Shown: in pieces, positions 47,500-57,919 of the stretch
Layout: each line of letters begins with the position of its first letter
How positions within the stretch are numbered: the first letter of the stretch is position 1
Assembly (NCBI RefSeq): GCF_001649575.2
Contig: NC_051450.1
Coordinates: 3,536,350-3,600,349 of the forward strand
Direction of reading: 5' to 3'
DNA: 64,000 nucleotides
Source: Kryptolebias marmoratus
Taxonomy: Eukaryota > Chordata > Actinopteri > Cyprinodontiformes > Rivulidae
Made by a program: the position numbers and the translations under genes
Notes under the pieces: model-generated
The model's input: the letters and a program-made list of their open reading frames with translations, nothing else
Databases searched by the model: none
What the model was told of the DNA's origin: nothing

Positions 47500-48785
47500 A
47501 CAGTAAGCTCAAACCAAGCACTAAAGATTTGCACCATTTTCAGTAGTTCTTGGATCACTGTACAAATTTACTGCATTGTGCCTGGGTTCTGGCTAGATCC
47601 TCTTGAAATCTGCAACTGGGGCATTAAATTTTGTGTTCAGCAATAAGCAAAATTTAGAATTTGGCAGAATAAAAGTGGATGATGGCAAAGGTTATAAATG
47701 AACCCAAAGTAACCTTGAGTAAACACCGGATTTGGTGGCACTTATTTGAATGTAAAAGCAAACTATGGTGTGTAGTTCACAATATTCAGTTTTCAACTTT
47801 TGTTCAATATTCAGCTTTTCTGGAAGTTTGTAGATCTTGCCAGGAACTGGTTACTGAAACCACATTTGATTCAGATTAGCAAAAGCAGCCTTCTGCTTTG
47901 CTGGCTCTTTTCATACTGATTCCACAGAAAATTAAGACTCAAGCTTTTCACTTGGATTCCAAGTTCTCCTAAAAGTCTTTGCAGACTCTGAGAAGTCACA
48001 AAGCTGGTTCTCATTCACGTGGTTGCATGACGAAAATTGCATAATTTTTGTTCGAGTAGCAGCTTCGTCCGCCTCTTTGCAGAACAAGACTTCTGAACTT
48101 CTTCATACAGGGGTTTGTGCCAAGTATTGTGTGATTGATCAGAAGTTGTTGTTGAAGTTGTTTATGCAGAAAAGGCGGTGAACTTTAATGGGGTCAATTT
48201 GCTCCTATTTAACTGAGGCCATTAGAAAATACAGCAGTCTTTGTAACTGTTCCAGCAAAACACCTATGAACTTAAAGAAACTGCACAGAGACTTTCTCAG
48301 TTGGTTGAATAAACACGTCTGCTCGTAGTAAGTGAAGCAAAAATCTGTACAAGAACAGGAGTTGAGAAGCCGGAGGGAAGAAGCCTGTGTTAACGCTATA
48401 GGAGGAGAGAGGAGCTTCCCAGGAGTTCTGAGCAGAGTGTCTCGTGGACTATTGAAAGTTGTGTGCGAAAACAAACATCTTGCAACAATGTGACTGTGAA
48501 CCAACTTCTTGATGTCTTATGGAGTATGTCGGAGCCTTAAGTCTTCCCATCTTCATGTATTGCGGTTTCTGGGAAGGTGTTTGTGGCACTCCAGGGTAAA
48601 CAAATTCCCTGGATGGGGGAGACTGAGAAAGGATTTCACTAGATGGGTTCTTTATCACACTGAGGCACACCTGTGCTAATTTAACAGCTGAAGGTGCGTT
48701 TGTGTGAGCTGGCCTTGAAATGGATAGTTCCCCAGGGCAATGTTTGAATCAGACAGATAAATGTTTGTGTTTTAGGTGCATCGTA
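47500..48785. other. Gene-free sequence
   Basis: No exon or named repeat recognised. Confidence 0.5.
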
Positions 48786-48789
48786 TGCC

Positions 48790-49690
48790 TCGAGTACAGG
48801 CAGGGGGGGACTTTTTGGCTCAGGGGCCACATTGACTTTTAAAGTTTAACAGAGGGGCCGGGCCAGTACCAGATGCATACATATCAAACATAAACATAAA
48901 AAAGGCATTACAGAGTTAATACTTAGAGTCAGTTTTAGTTGGAACAGTGTTGTTGATCACTCTTTTGCACAGAAGTCTAGTGTTAGTTTTGTTGTGGTAA
49001 TTCTCAGAACAGATCTGAGGTGTTCATCACTCAGCTGGGATCTGTGGGGGGCTTTGTTGGTGTATGTCATACTAAAGGTCTGTTCACACACAAACACTCC
49101 TGTTATCTCAAAATTGCCATTAATCCCTCTGATAAAAATTAAAAGCTGAGCAGTGTCTTTTGTCATTCCTTTCATCCAGTGCCAAGGAATATAATGTAAA
49201 TGACTCCACTTTTTTGTTTAGCTTACTAGTTAAGTCTTTGTCAATTAGCTCAACGCGGTGAGTCACTAATTTGTTTTCAAATTTGTTCTTGCTCTCAGGG
49301 CACAGGATACCTGCTACCGTACACTGTTTGGGAAACTCCCTTTAGGAGAAAGACTTGCTGGTCTTCGCTAATTATAATGCCAGCAAATAACTTGTTTTCA
49401 TACTTGATTCTTGGATGACAGCTTGTTGAATAAAGATGTTTTGCTGAGTGTGCAAACTAGCTGCTGACCTCTGAACTTTGGCCCTCAGGGGCCATTTACT
49501 CAAAGCTGTTTCAGTGAAACTAACATTTTTGTTGCAGCTCAGCCATTCGTTTGTACAGTAGTCAAATATCTGACAGTGATACTTTTTGAACCCAGGTCTC
49601 AGACTGGAACTTTTCGGACCCCTTCCCCCTTTGTATTTCAAAGGAAGCCCCAACATGTGAAATCTCACGTGCACCACAGATGGCTTCAGT
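48790..49690 (-). mobile_element. GTF2IRD2/SCAND3-like hAT transposon, core deleted, minus strand
   Basis: On the minus strand, decayed pieces of a hAT transposase follow in order: ALSKWPLRAKVQRSAASLHT and FIQQAVIQESSMKTSYLLAL (49560-49372), CPESKNKFEN-like remnants (49300-49280), then DTAQLLIFIRGINGNFEIT (about 49155-49100) joined directly to VFVCEQTFSMTYTNKAPHRS and QLSDEHLRSVLRITTTKLT (49095-48970), the C-terminal dimerisation region. The DDE catalytic core normally lies between FEIT and CEQTFS, so it has been deleted. The 3' end near 48800-48860 has GGACTTTTTGGCTCAGGGGC and GAGGGGCCGGGCCAG, as in other copies I recall. Confidence 0.8.
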
Positions 49691-49863
49691 CAAAAGGTGT
49701 TCTGCACAAGTACATCAACAACAACAATAATGGTGGATAGCAGAGTGCTGCTTATGTTACTCACCCCTTTCAGCAACAACCCAACCTCGCTGTGTATTCA
49801 CCATTTTAGATGTAACTGTTTACATGCTGGAGATACTGGTCTCTGCACACACACATACATGTA

Positions 49864-49878
49864 AGCGCCAGCTAGTGG
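49864..49878 (-). promoter_or_regulatory. CTCF-like motif
   Basis: AGCGCCAGCTAGTGG matches 14 of 15 positions of the reverse CTCF core. It lies about 0.9 kb upstream of the first SVIL coding exon and faces the plus-strand site at 45618. Confidence 0.4.
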
Positions 49879-50349
49879 CCTGACATAGAAACTACTGCAA
49901 GCTCGAGAACAGCAGCAGCATATAAATGTGTAACTTTTTTCCAATCAACATCTAAAATTTTTAATGTTTCCAGGAAATCGGTCTCTTGTAAACAGAGCCT
50001 TTGTTTTGATCTTTCTTTTTTAGCCACTCTTGGCCCTTCCCACCTTCCCCTCCCATCTTGCATGCTGTTCCTTTCATGTCATCCCTGCTGAGAGATGACT
50101 GGAATTTCTCATCTCAATGAGAGGGTCATTTTAACTTTCTCTCATTTTCTCCACTCCTGTTCTTGTTGTTTTAGTTCCTGTCTTCCAGACACTTTTCGTC
50201 CCACATGCATGAGAAAGCCAAGGGAAGGCAGCGCTCCCATGGGAGTCTCCTAACCATCTCTCCTTCACACAGATTCAGCTTTTTTCCCTCTTCTGTTTCT
50301 GCAAGTCTCATTGGGAAAGCATCCAGGAACATACTCTTCTTTTAATCTG

Positions 50350-50772
50350 TGGAAGAGGCAGACCCTAATTTTCTTGGTCTGGCTAATGAGCTTACCCTTA
50401 GCTCAGCAGCTTTCTGCCCTGCATTATGTTGTTGTATCGGGTGCTGGTTAGCCCTCAGAGGTGAGCGGAGTGAATCAGAGAAGAGACAGAGCTGCAGCCA
50501 GACCTTTTCTGCTCCCCTGTTTGCCTACAAGGACCCTCTCTGCCGGAGCTGGCACTGCAGCTGGGACTCCCTCCCTCTTTTTCTCCCCATTTACGCTCAA
50601 ACACCACCTAACGACTCTCTCTCCCCCTCGCGGTCTTTTCCGAGCGCTGAAAGTGTTTTTGTAGCTGCATCACCTCTCAGGCAGCCTTCTCTCTTTCTGC
50701 TTCGCTGTTCTTTCTCTCTCCCCACTCTTCTGCCTCAGCTTTTTCCTGACTTTTTACATTTTTTGCGGCAAA
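50350..50772 (+). promoter_or_regulatory. Probable SVIL 5' leader / proximal promoter region
   Basis: A GC- and pyrimidine-richer stretch just before the first coding exon, with many CTCT and CCCC runs. The open frame 50349-50780 through it has no domain and is best read as leader sequence. No clear TATA box at a usual distance. The transcription start cannot be placed by eye. Confidence 0.4.
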
Positions 50773-50830
50773 ATGTATAGAAACCCTTGGATCTCGAATT
50801 ACCTGACTCATGTGAAGGTTTACAGCCAAG
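50773..50830 (+). CDS. SVIL: SVIL coding exon 1 (N-terminal extension)
   Basis: ATG at 50773 in good context (AAA before it) gives MYRNPWISNYLTHVKVYSQ and a donor CAAG|GTAAGAG, leaving phase 1. The next candidate exon (55028) starts in the matching phase. Supervillin links the membrane to F-actin and myosin II; this stretch lies ahead of the start methionine I recall for human supervillin. The start choice rests on context and phase only, and an earlier or alternative first exon is possible. Confidence 0.55.
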
Positions 50831-50839
50831 GTAAGAGCA

Positions 50840-51450
50840 GTGGCATTAGGCTTTGCAGCTTAGAGCAGTGCTCACATTTAAAACTGATACTCAGAGCTTA
50901 GGTACATGTTACTGTACTTGTGTGCACATTGAGAATCTGAGTTTGTGGAAGTTGGCAGAGAACAAGCTGCAGTCTCTCCCTTCCTCTTGCTCTCTATCCT
51001 GCTGTTCACTTAGCTGTCCTTGCACAGCATCTGTAGCCTCCAAGGATGCTACATTGCAGAGATGGGGGACTTTTTAGGTTTTATAAAAGAAAACAGTTTC
51101 CGTTAGTTGGACTTAACATTGGGGCAGCAAATTTATCAATGCACTTTCTAACCAGTTTCCATTCATTTGGGCAAGAATTTGAAAAATTTGACTGCCATAG
51201 TTAAAAAAAACAACAACTTTGCCTAAATCACAACAACAAAAAGCAAACAAACCCCCAAAAAAGCAGATTTAGAAAATTTCAAGGCTTTAGCTCAGTAGCA
51301 GGGTGATCATATTCCTTTGGGAAGATTGGAGTGACATTGGCTTGACAAGACACTTCCTCCACTGTCCCTGATGTATTGCTGTATGAAAAGAATATAATGA
51401 AGGTGGTATTCAGCCACTGCATGCCAAAGTTTTAAATGAGATGTAGAAAT
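50840..51450. other. SVIL intron 1, first part, no recognised feature
   Basis: No coding or repeat signal recognised beyond short A-rich runs near 51210-51260. Confidence 0.5.
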
Positions 51451-51454
51451 GTGT

Positions 51455-51670
51455 GGGATGCATCTCAACTACTACCACACCAAATCTTAGCTCAGTACTA
51501 AATGACTGAATTATAGCCCTTTTTGTGTTTGATTAAGCCAATTAGGTGTTGGCCATCTTGAATTCGGTTGACTCCAAAAGTTAAGTTGTAGAGGTGCATC
51601 CCATGATTACTTTCTGAGATTTGTCATAAGATATTTTGCTGATGCACACAAGCAATTGCCTAATTACCCG
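51455..51670 (-). repeat. Dispersed repeat with AATTCAAGATGGCC core, copy 3 (inverted)
   Basis: The reverse complement carries AAATCTCAGAAAGTAATCAT and AACTTTTGGAGTCAACCG before AATTCAAGATGGCCAACACC, matching the copy at 18090-18250 over at least 100 bp. Confidence 0.65.
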
Positions 51671-51679
51671 TGACAAAAA

Positions 51680-52595
51680 ATACTCTAAACAGATTGCAAA
51701 TACAGTATTTTGCAGAAAGCACTAAATTAGTGTGAACAGATAAATGAGAAACATTGTATAGGTCTGCACTGAACATAGTCATGTTAACAAAACTGTTTCA
51801 CAAAATGACCATATAAACATGCAAGCTTCAAATGTGTGATGGATCTGCCTTATATACTTAACAAAACATGACTAATGAATTCAGTTTAGTTAACCACAAA
51901 TATGATTGCTAAATTAAAAGTTGCTGTGTCTCATTATCAATCTTCTCTTCTCTAATGAATCTTTTTATTGTTGTTTAGGCTGCCCATTCAACTATCACAC
52001 AAGACAGACAGAATTTTTTTAATTTCCTGCTTGAAGTTTTTTGTGAAGTGTCTTAAGCGAGGTTGCTATAAAAGTGTGGAGCAATTGCTATTTTTAACAA
52101 TTTTAAACCTACACAAGCTAATTTCTGGTCAAATGATCACTGCATTCCCTGTTATCACTGAAGAAAATCAGAACAAGGTTTTCCTGTTCAACATAGCACC
52201 ATATTGCACCAATGAGCAGTTTAACATAAAGTCCAAACTTCAGAAGATTAATAAAGCTAATTAGGATTTTAATTATTTCATTACTTTTTGATATATATTT
52301 GTTCACAAAATTGAAAGAAAGTGTAAAGATAGTTTGGTTGGATGAAGTTCCTCTATTTGCCAGATTTTTATTTATTTATTTTTTTTAATGCTCTCCCACA
52401 CGTACTTAAACTCACACCAAAACACACCCACACACACACACACAGCCCTTATACAGCAGTTTAGGATTGCAACATCATGCTGCTGATGTGATGCCAGCAG
52501 GATTTAGTCTTGTGTAAGCCTAAGGTCATTTCCAGTTCTTTGATTTTGTGTGATTCTAGGGGATACATGCACCTCCCAATTTTTGTAACTTCGTG
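51680..52595. other. SVIL intron 1, no recognised feature
   Basis: AT-rich. The frame at 51968-52264 has no recognisable domain. A short CA run lies at 52427-52443. Confidence 0.5.
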
Positions 52596-52599
52596 CTCC

Positions 52600-52941
52600 A
52601 TTTAAAATGGATGATTTCGATGCTCTAGCAGAGCTGGTTCTCCTGTATCAGCATTTCTATGATCCCTCTATGAGAGATCCCAAAGATAATCAGACAGTTC
52701 AAAACTCACAGAAGAATACTGCACCAACATATAAACGCCTCCACCGTGCACGGAGCCTTGCACCACACTTCAGAGCGCTACTATAACTGAGCCTTAATGC
52801 TGCGAGCGCTGCAGCTTTGTAGTTTACTAAAATCTGACGATTTCCTACATATATAAGCCGCTCTGGATTATAAGGCGCACTGTCGTTTTCAGAGAAAATT
52901 GAAGGCTTTTAATTGCTCCTTATAGTCCAGAAAATACGGTA
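52600..52941 (-). mobile_element. MITE with TACCGTATTTTC end, copy 2
   Basis: The right end reads CAGAAAATACGGTA, with GGATTATAAGGCGCACTG and AGAAAATTGAAGGCTTTTAA inside. Read inverted it matches the copy at 12165-12885 at both its left block and at GGTGCAGTATTCT. The left boundary near 52600 is approximate. Confidence 0.6.
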
Positions 52942-53049
52942 TTTGTTAGAGAGCCAGTCTAACTTTACAGCAATGTTTGATTTAATATGCTACCAGATAC
53001 CACCCTGCATAATTGTTCTAAGCAAAAACTCGAGTGCCCTTTTAATCCC

Positions 53050-53051
<2 letters not shown>

Positions 53052-53086
<35 letters not shown>
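53052..53086. repeat. (CA)n microsatellite
   Basis: An uninterrupted CA run of about 35 bp followed by a T run. Confidence 0.95.
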
Positions 53087-53088
<2 letters not shown>

Positions 53089-53089
53089 T

Positions 53090-55027
53090 TTTTTTATCAT
53101 CAGGTTGATTTGACAATTGTTATTTTCTTGGTAGTAAGCATGCACCAGTTTCAAGGTAAACCACGATTTTAAAACGTCTTGGTGTCAAACCCTTTATATG
53201 TGTCTGCCATACCTTACTTGCACTTTAAATGTATAAAAGTGAGAGACTTTGGGTTTTGTTTTTGTAAGCAGAAGTTCGCTTCCATCCCCATTTGTTGCTG
53301 CAAGCTGACAGCCAGGTTTTGTCCCCCCCAGCCTTTTCTCCTCATTAAAAAAAGACAAGTCAAGTGTTTCCATTCAACAAAAAACAGAGGAACATGCTTG
53401 TGTACTAGAAAAGCAACAAATGTTAGCAACAAACTACCAGAATTGGCTTGGCTGTCAGTAAAAAGAACAGCCAATCAGTTTCACCATAATGCAGATTATT
53501 AAGTAACTAACAGCTGGTCAGTGTGATCTACCCCAGACATGCTGTCCTTAATCTGTAGTAGAGAAAGTTTTGATTGAGTTTAACTCTTATTTGTCTCATA
53601 TCTTCTAACGAGCTTTCCATTTAGTTAAACTCTGCAGTGACAGAGAGACACAAGGAGCACGTGGCTGTAACTTTTGAGCAGCATTTGTTTCTTCCCAAAG
53701 TCGAACATCTTTGTGGCAAGATAAGTCATTTAAGTCACCCACCAGGTGACTTAAGTCTGTGGGCCCACTTTCTGGTGTTTTTAACTGGAATAACGTCAAA
53801 TTTTAAATCGGATTATATGGAAACTTGTTATTGATTTTTATCACCCTTTGAGGTCTGCAGTTTATTCCACCACTTGGAGCAAGTTAAACATTCAATCATC
53901 CATCAGTTCTGGCCTGTATCTAGTAGGTAATTAAGAACTGCTGACTGAATTGCCTCTGGTCCCCATCTGCATCCCTCAGTGTTTCCTATTCACACCCTTC
54001 TTATTTTCTGTGTGAGAGTTAAGTGTTGATTTGGTAACTCCATGCTTTACTGGCTGGAAATCTATAACAGGTGGTTCATGGTTTCAGGCTTTTCTGTGAG
54101 CACAGAGAATGATTGAGAGAAGGAGGGTGTGTACTGAGGCTTCTTTTAAGGCTTTACTTTAAAACGTGTCAGAGCCTTTTTGGCTTCTGTTTCTTATCCA
54201 GAGTGAACTTTGTGACTCAGCTGCTTCTATAATTATTAATACTTTAAGACATAATTGGCTTATTCACATCTCTTTAAATCCACCTTGTAGCTATGGTTAT
54301 TCTATGTTCTGATTTTAAGTTTCTTTAAAATCATTTTCTCTTTAAGAGTGTCTTACTGAGATGAGTGAAGTGTTTCAGAGTTGGTGGACATTAAGACTTG
54401 TCATGATTTGTTTCTGATTAAGGTTGCTGTAATCCCAGGAGTCATCAAAATAAATCCAGTATCTAAAGTCTGACATATGTTCAGACCCTGATAACTTTTG
54501 GTCACGACACTGAATGGTTTTAATGGATGTCGGATGTGGTTTAAACATTTTTTAAATATATGCTTGTATTTATTATGCATGTTCATGACCTGAGTCTTTG
54601 TTCATGAGTTTATTGGAACAGAGGATCTGTGGTTTAAAAACAGTGTTATTCAGTTTTTTGTGCGTTACACCTTTTATATACTTTTTATCCAAATTTTTTC
54701 CTTTAGTCAGAACCTCAGTCATGCTACTGAATCATAAAAATATTTTTAGGGTCTGATGAAACCTGTTTTTATTTTTCTAGATTATTTTACAAATTTTACA
54801 AATCTTGAGTGTTTATAGAAATATTAGTCCTATGATGGGCGAATCATGTTTGTTATGATTGAGGTAGGCATATTTTCTCTGTGAAAGTCCACTTAATGTG
54901 GTTTTGTGCCAAGAAGTTGTAGATTGGCTGCAAGCTTCAACCCGAGACGCCTGGCTAAAGTGTTTTTCTGTCCAATTAATGGTTCTGGCTAGTAAAACAT
55001 GGCTAAACTTTTGTTTTCTGCCCACAG
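53090..55027. other. SVIL intron 1, last part, no recognised feature
   Basis: No exon or named repeat recognised before the acceptor at 55027. Confidence 0.5.
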
Positions 55028-55091
55028 GACTTGGGAGTGAGACCCCCATTAAACTCTGCAATCCAAGGTTGTTACAGAAGCGAGCACTGAG
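55028..55091 (+). CDS. SVIL: SVIL coding exon 2 (N-terminal extension)
   Basis: A 64-nt exon with acceptor CTGCCCACAG and donor CTGAG|GTAAAA. In phase it reads G-LGSETPIKLCNPRLLQKRAL-R/S. Phase in is 1 and phase out is 2, matching both neighbours. No known domain. The call depends on splice sites and phase agreement. Confidence 0.6.
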
Positions 55092-55099
55092 GTAAAAAA

Positions 55100-55587
55100 A
55101 AAGAAAAAAGCCCATCGGCATTTTTACATTTAGATTTTTCCTGTTTAAATCATACTTTAAAGATTGCCAAGATACTTCTGAAATAATAAAAACTGATAGA
55201 GGTCATGTGAAACATTGGAACACCACTAAATCATTATCATAATATAGCTCTTAAGACTTCAGACTCTGAGTATGAGAATTAAATATTTGTAAATGCTATA
55301 GATGCTTAAAATTTGTCACAGGAGTCCTGATTGAATGATTTTGTTTGACCAGGACATTATTTTGTTAAAAACCAATATTAATATCAAGTTCTAAAGTTGG
55401 AAGAATTAAGTGCTGTGTTTAACATAATTAGGCTGTGAAAAAATAGAAATTTAAAGTGAAATTGTCAGATCAGTATAGAAAGTTACAAAAGGAAATGGGT
55501 CAGTGCAAAGGTCAGGAGGTCACTATCAGATTTCTTACATTAGCCATCTTAAGATGCTGGACAGACTTCTTAAACCTAATAAGTTTG
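55100..55587. other. SVIL intron 2, no recognised feature
   Basis: AT-rich, nothing recognised before the repeat at 55588. Confidence 0.5.
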
Positions 55588-55755
55588 ATGTGTCACATGA
55601 CCCTCTTCCCATTGGGAAAAAAACAAAAGTTGGATCCTAAATGGCCGCCATGGTCACCACCCATCTTGAGAAGTTTTCCCCCTCCCGTATACAAATGTGG
55701 CACAAACAGGAAGTTAATATCACCAACATTCCCATTTATTAAGATGTATCCATAA
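55588..55755 (-). repeat. Repeat unit shared with 29230-29424, inverted copy
   Basis: It contains GATGTGTCACATGACCCTCT, GTTGGATCCTAAATGGCC and ACAGGAAGTTAATATCACCA, the reverse complement of the unit at 29230-29424. AATAAGTTT beside it corresponds to the start of the mariner-like terminal repeat there. Confidence 0.75.
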
Positions 55756-55759
55756 ATGG

Positions 55760-56549
55760 CCGACCCTGTACTACTGTCTGAACGTAAAGATGGCAGATGT
55801 TTTTGAGATTTGATTCTGGTAGATGAACTTTTTGTACATGAGGTCAAAGCTCACTCAGACATGGCTGGTCAGTTTTAGGTGGGCTACATGCAGACAACAA
55901 ACAAACCAGAAAGCTGGTAGTGCTCAGATAAGTGTGGCTGGTGTAGAGATGCCAACAGACCACTACATCTTTTCTGTTTCTCTGTACATCAGATTATTTC
56001 TGATTCAACCAAATATTTGCCTATCACAGGCTCAAACTCTGTGGGAAGCAGGTTCAGGGACTTTAGAATGCCAAATTTTGTGGGGCATGGCTTTGATAAA
56101 TTTCATGTTGGAAAAATTGTAAAAATATTTATTCATGATCTTTGTGCTCACCATTTTTTTCTTTATGGAAAGGGCAGAGGGAAAAAAAGCAAAATCCATG
56201 TTTTCTTATTTTTTAGTAATTTTTCAACATCAGAAATATAATTCTAACGTTTCTGTAGCTCTACTGAAATTGCCTTTGCTTTGTTTCTCTTTTAAAGGCA
56301 TACTAATCTCTAGGAGAGGCAGGTGTGACAGTAAACTTCTAAACCTCTACAGACCATAAATATTTCTCAGACATTCAAACCAATAATTCTTATTGCAGTA
56401 CTTTTTATTCATGTGGAGGCCTGTCTACAGTAGTTCAGATTGATTCTATAGCCAAGTTCTCTAAAATTGTCTACTGTCTATAAACGAATCCAGTTACCCA
56501 AAGCTCAGTCTTGTTGCAACAACAGCGGGTGTCTGACCTTTTGTTTCAG
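55760..56549. other. SVIL intron 2, last part, no recognised feature
   Basis: No exon or named repeat recognised. Confidence 0.5.
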
Positions 56550-56641
56550 CTTCCAGAAAGAATTCTACTTTGATGAAAAAGACGACCCAGCCAGAAACAC
56601 TAAGGACATAGATGTTAGACTCTCTGCAAATCTCCCAAGAG
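56550..56641 (+). CDS. SVIL: SVIL coding exon 3 (N-terminal extension)
   Basis: A 92-nt exon with acceptor TTGTTTCAG and donor AGAG|GTCAGT. It reads S-FQKEFYFDEKDDPARNTKD then IDVRLSANLPR-G, an acidic and basic mix without a named domain. Phase 2 in and phase 1 out agree with exons 2 and 4. Confidence 0.72.
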
Positions 56642-56804
56642 GTCAGTAAGTTTAGTTTAGGTCCTTTTTGGTTTTCTTTCTTAACACTTAACATTTCCAC
56701 AAAAAGATAAAAATTGTTTGTGTGGAAATTCAGGTAGATTTGAGGCAACTATTTATTTATATATTAATAAAAAATGTTCACTGTTAATTTTTTTTCCTCC
56801 CAAG

Positions 56805-56868
56805 TCTCTGAACTGAGGAAACTATTTGAAGGCATTACCACAAGTGCAAGTGACTGGGAAATGAACAG
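56805..56868 (+). CDS. SVIL: SVIL coding exon 4 (reaches the canonical start region)
   Basis: A 64-nt exon with acceptor CCTCCCAAG and donor AACAG|GTAAGG. It reads V-SELRKLFEGITTSASDWEMN-R. The M in EMNR aligns with the first residue of the human MKRKERIARR start as I recall it, so here the frame is open well upstream of that methionine. Phases agree on both sides. Confidence 0.78.
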
Positions 56869-56968
56869 GTAAGGCAACAACTGATATTACCACGAGACTG
56901 GAAAAGTTGTAGGGCTATGGGTAAAAACATGGCTTAGGTTGACCATACTTTCTTTTTTGACTATTAAG

Positions 56969-57111
56969 AAAAGAGCGCGTTGCTCGAAGATTGGAGGGTA
57001 TAGAGGGTGAGGTTTATCCATCTCTAATGCCAAACATGGTGGCCAATCGGCTTCTGGAAGAGGACACACCACGATACACCAGGGCATCTGACTCCTGTGA
57101 GCCTCATGCTG
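56969..57111 (+). CDS. SVIL: SVIL coding exon 5, conserved N-terminus
   Basis: A 143-nt exon reading [20 protein letters not shown], then [20 protein letters not shown] and CEPHA. This matches the conserved supervillin N-terminus ([28 protein letters not shown]). Supervillin is a peripheral membrane protein that binds F-actin and non-muscle myosin II; its N-terminal half contains the myosin- and actin-binding segments and its C-terminal half is gelsolin/villin-like. This exon is the strongest identifier of the gene in the window. Confidence 0.92.
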
Positions 57112-57188
57112 GTGAGACAAGTACATCTATATAAAATAATTTATTTCTATTGCACTATTCAAACTCGCTTTGTCTTCTTTCTGTGAAG

Positions 57189-57915
57189 TAGTGGTCCAGC
57201 GACACACCACGGAAGGGTTTGAAAATTCAAACATCCTGCTTAAGTCTCTAGATCGAGATTCTGGAGTTGGATACAAACCTAAACACCAGTCCTCCAACCA
57301 CTCTGAGCCAGTCCACAATTTGGGTTCATCAATTAATGCCCCGGAGCTGGAATCCAAAGCTGAACGCATCGCCCGCTACAAGGCTGAGCGTCGCCGACAA
57401 TTGGCAGAGCGCTATGGCATCTCTTTGGATCAAGATCTTGACTTGGATTATCCTTCCCGTTTCACCCGGACCTGGAGTGAATCAGACAGCTCAAAAAGTC
57501 AGCAACAAGGGCAGTCTTCGAGGACTGAAGGCAAGGACCCTACCTTGAGTGCTCCCACCAGCACTGCGATCAATAACCCAACAGCAGAAGGCTCAGTACC
57601 ACCACAGAACCACCCTGACACAGACTTTGAGGTTGCTCAAGCCAGAGTGGACTCATTCTCAGAAAGGGAGAAGCTGATGAACCTGGAAAATTGGCGCAGG
57701 GCTGCTCCACCTGATTCTTCATCTTCCTCTTCATATATGGATATGACTTCATCTTCCATCTCTGCCAACCTACCTGCTAAAGATTTGGTTTCATCGATGC
57801 TACCCGGCTCACCCAAGATGAGCGTGCCTGCTTCTCTGTCCTCACCTAAACATGAAGTTTCTCCAGAAGATCTGTTCATAGAGCAGCAGGCCCATAACAT
57901 CCTCAACAGACAGGG
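57189..57915 (+). CDS. SVIL: SVIL coding exon 6
   Basis: A 727-nt exon with acceptor TCTGTGAAG and donor CAGGG|GTGAGT. It contains LESKAERIARYKAERRRQLA followed by ERYGISLDQDLDLDY, the hallmark supervillin block. The rest is low-complexity, serine- and proline-rich sequence typical of the disordered N-terminal half (SSSSSSYMDMTSSSIS; SPEDLFIEQQAHNILNRQG at the end). The phase joins cleanly to exon 7. Outside the conserved block the sequence is fish-specific to my eye. Confidence 0.93.
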
Positions 57916-57919
57916 GTGA

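Noticed and set aside
50349..50780. 143-codon frame before SVIL exon 1
   Set aside because: No domain, pyrimidine-driven composition, and it ends where the better supported SVIL start lies; best read as leader sequence.
53049..53086. CRISPR-like or tandem repeat array
   Set aside because: Simple CA dinucleotide repeat; no spacer structure, and the genome is eukaryotic.
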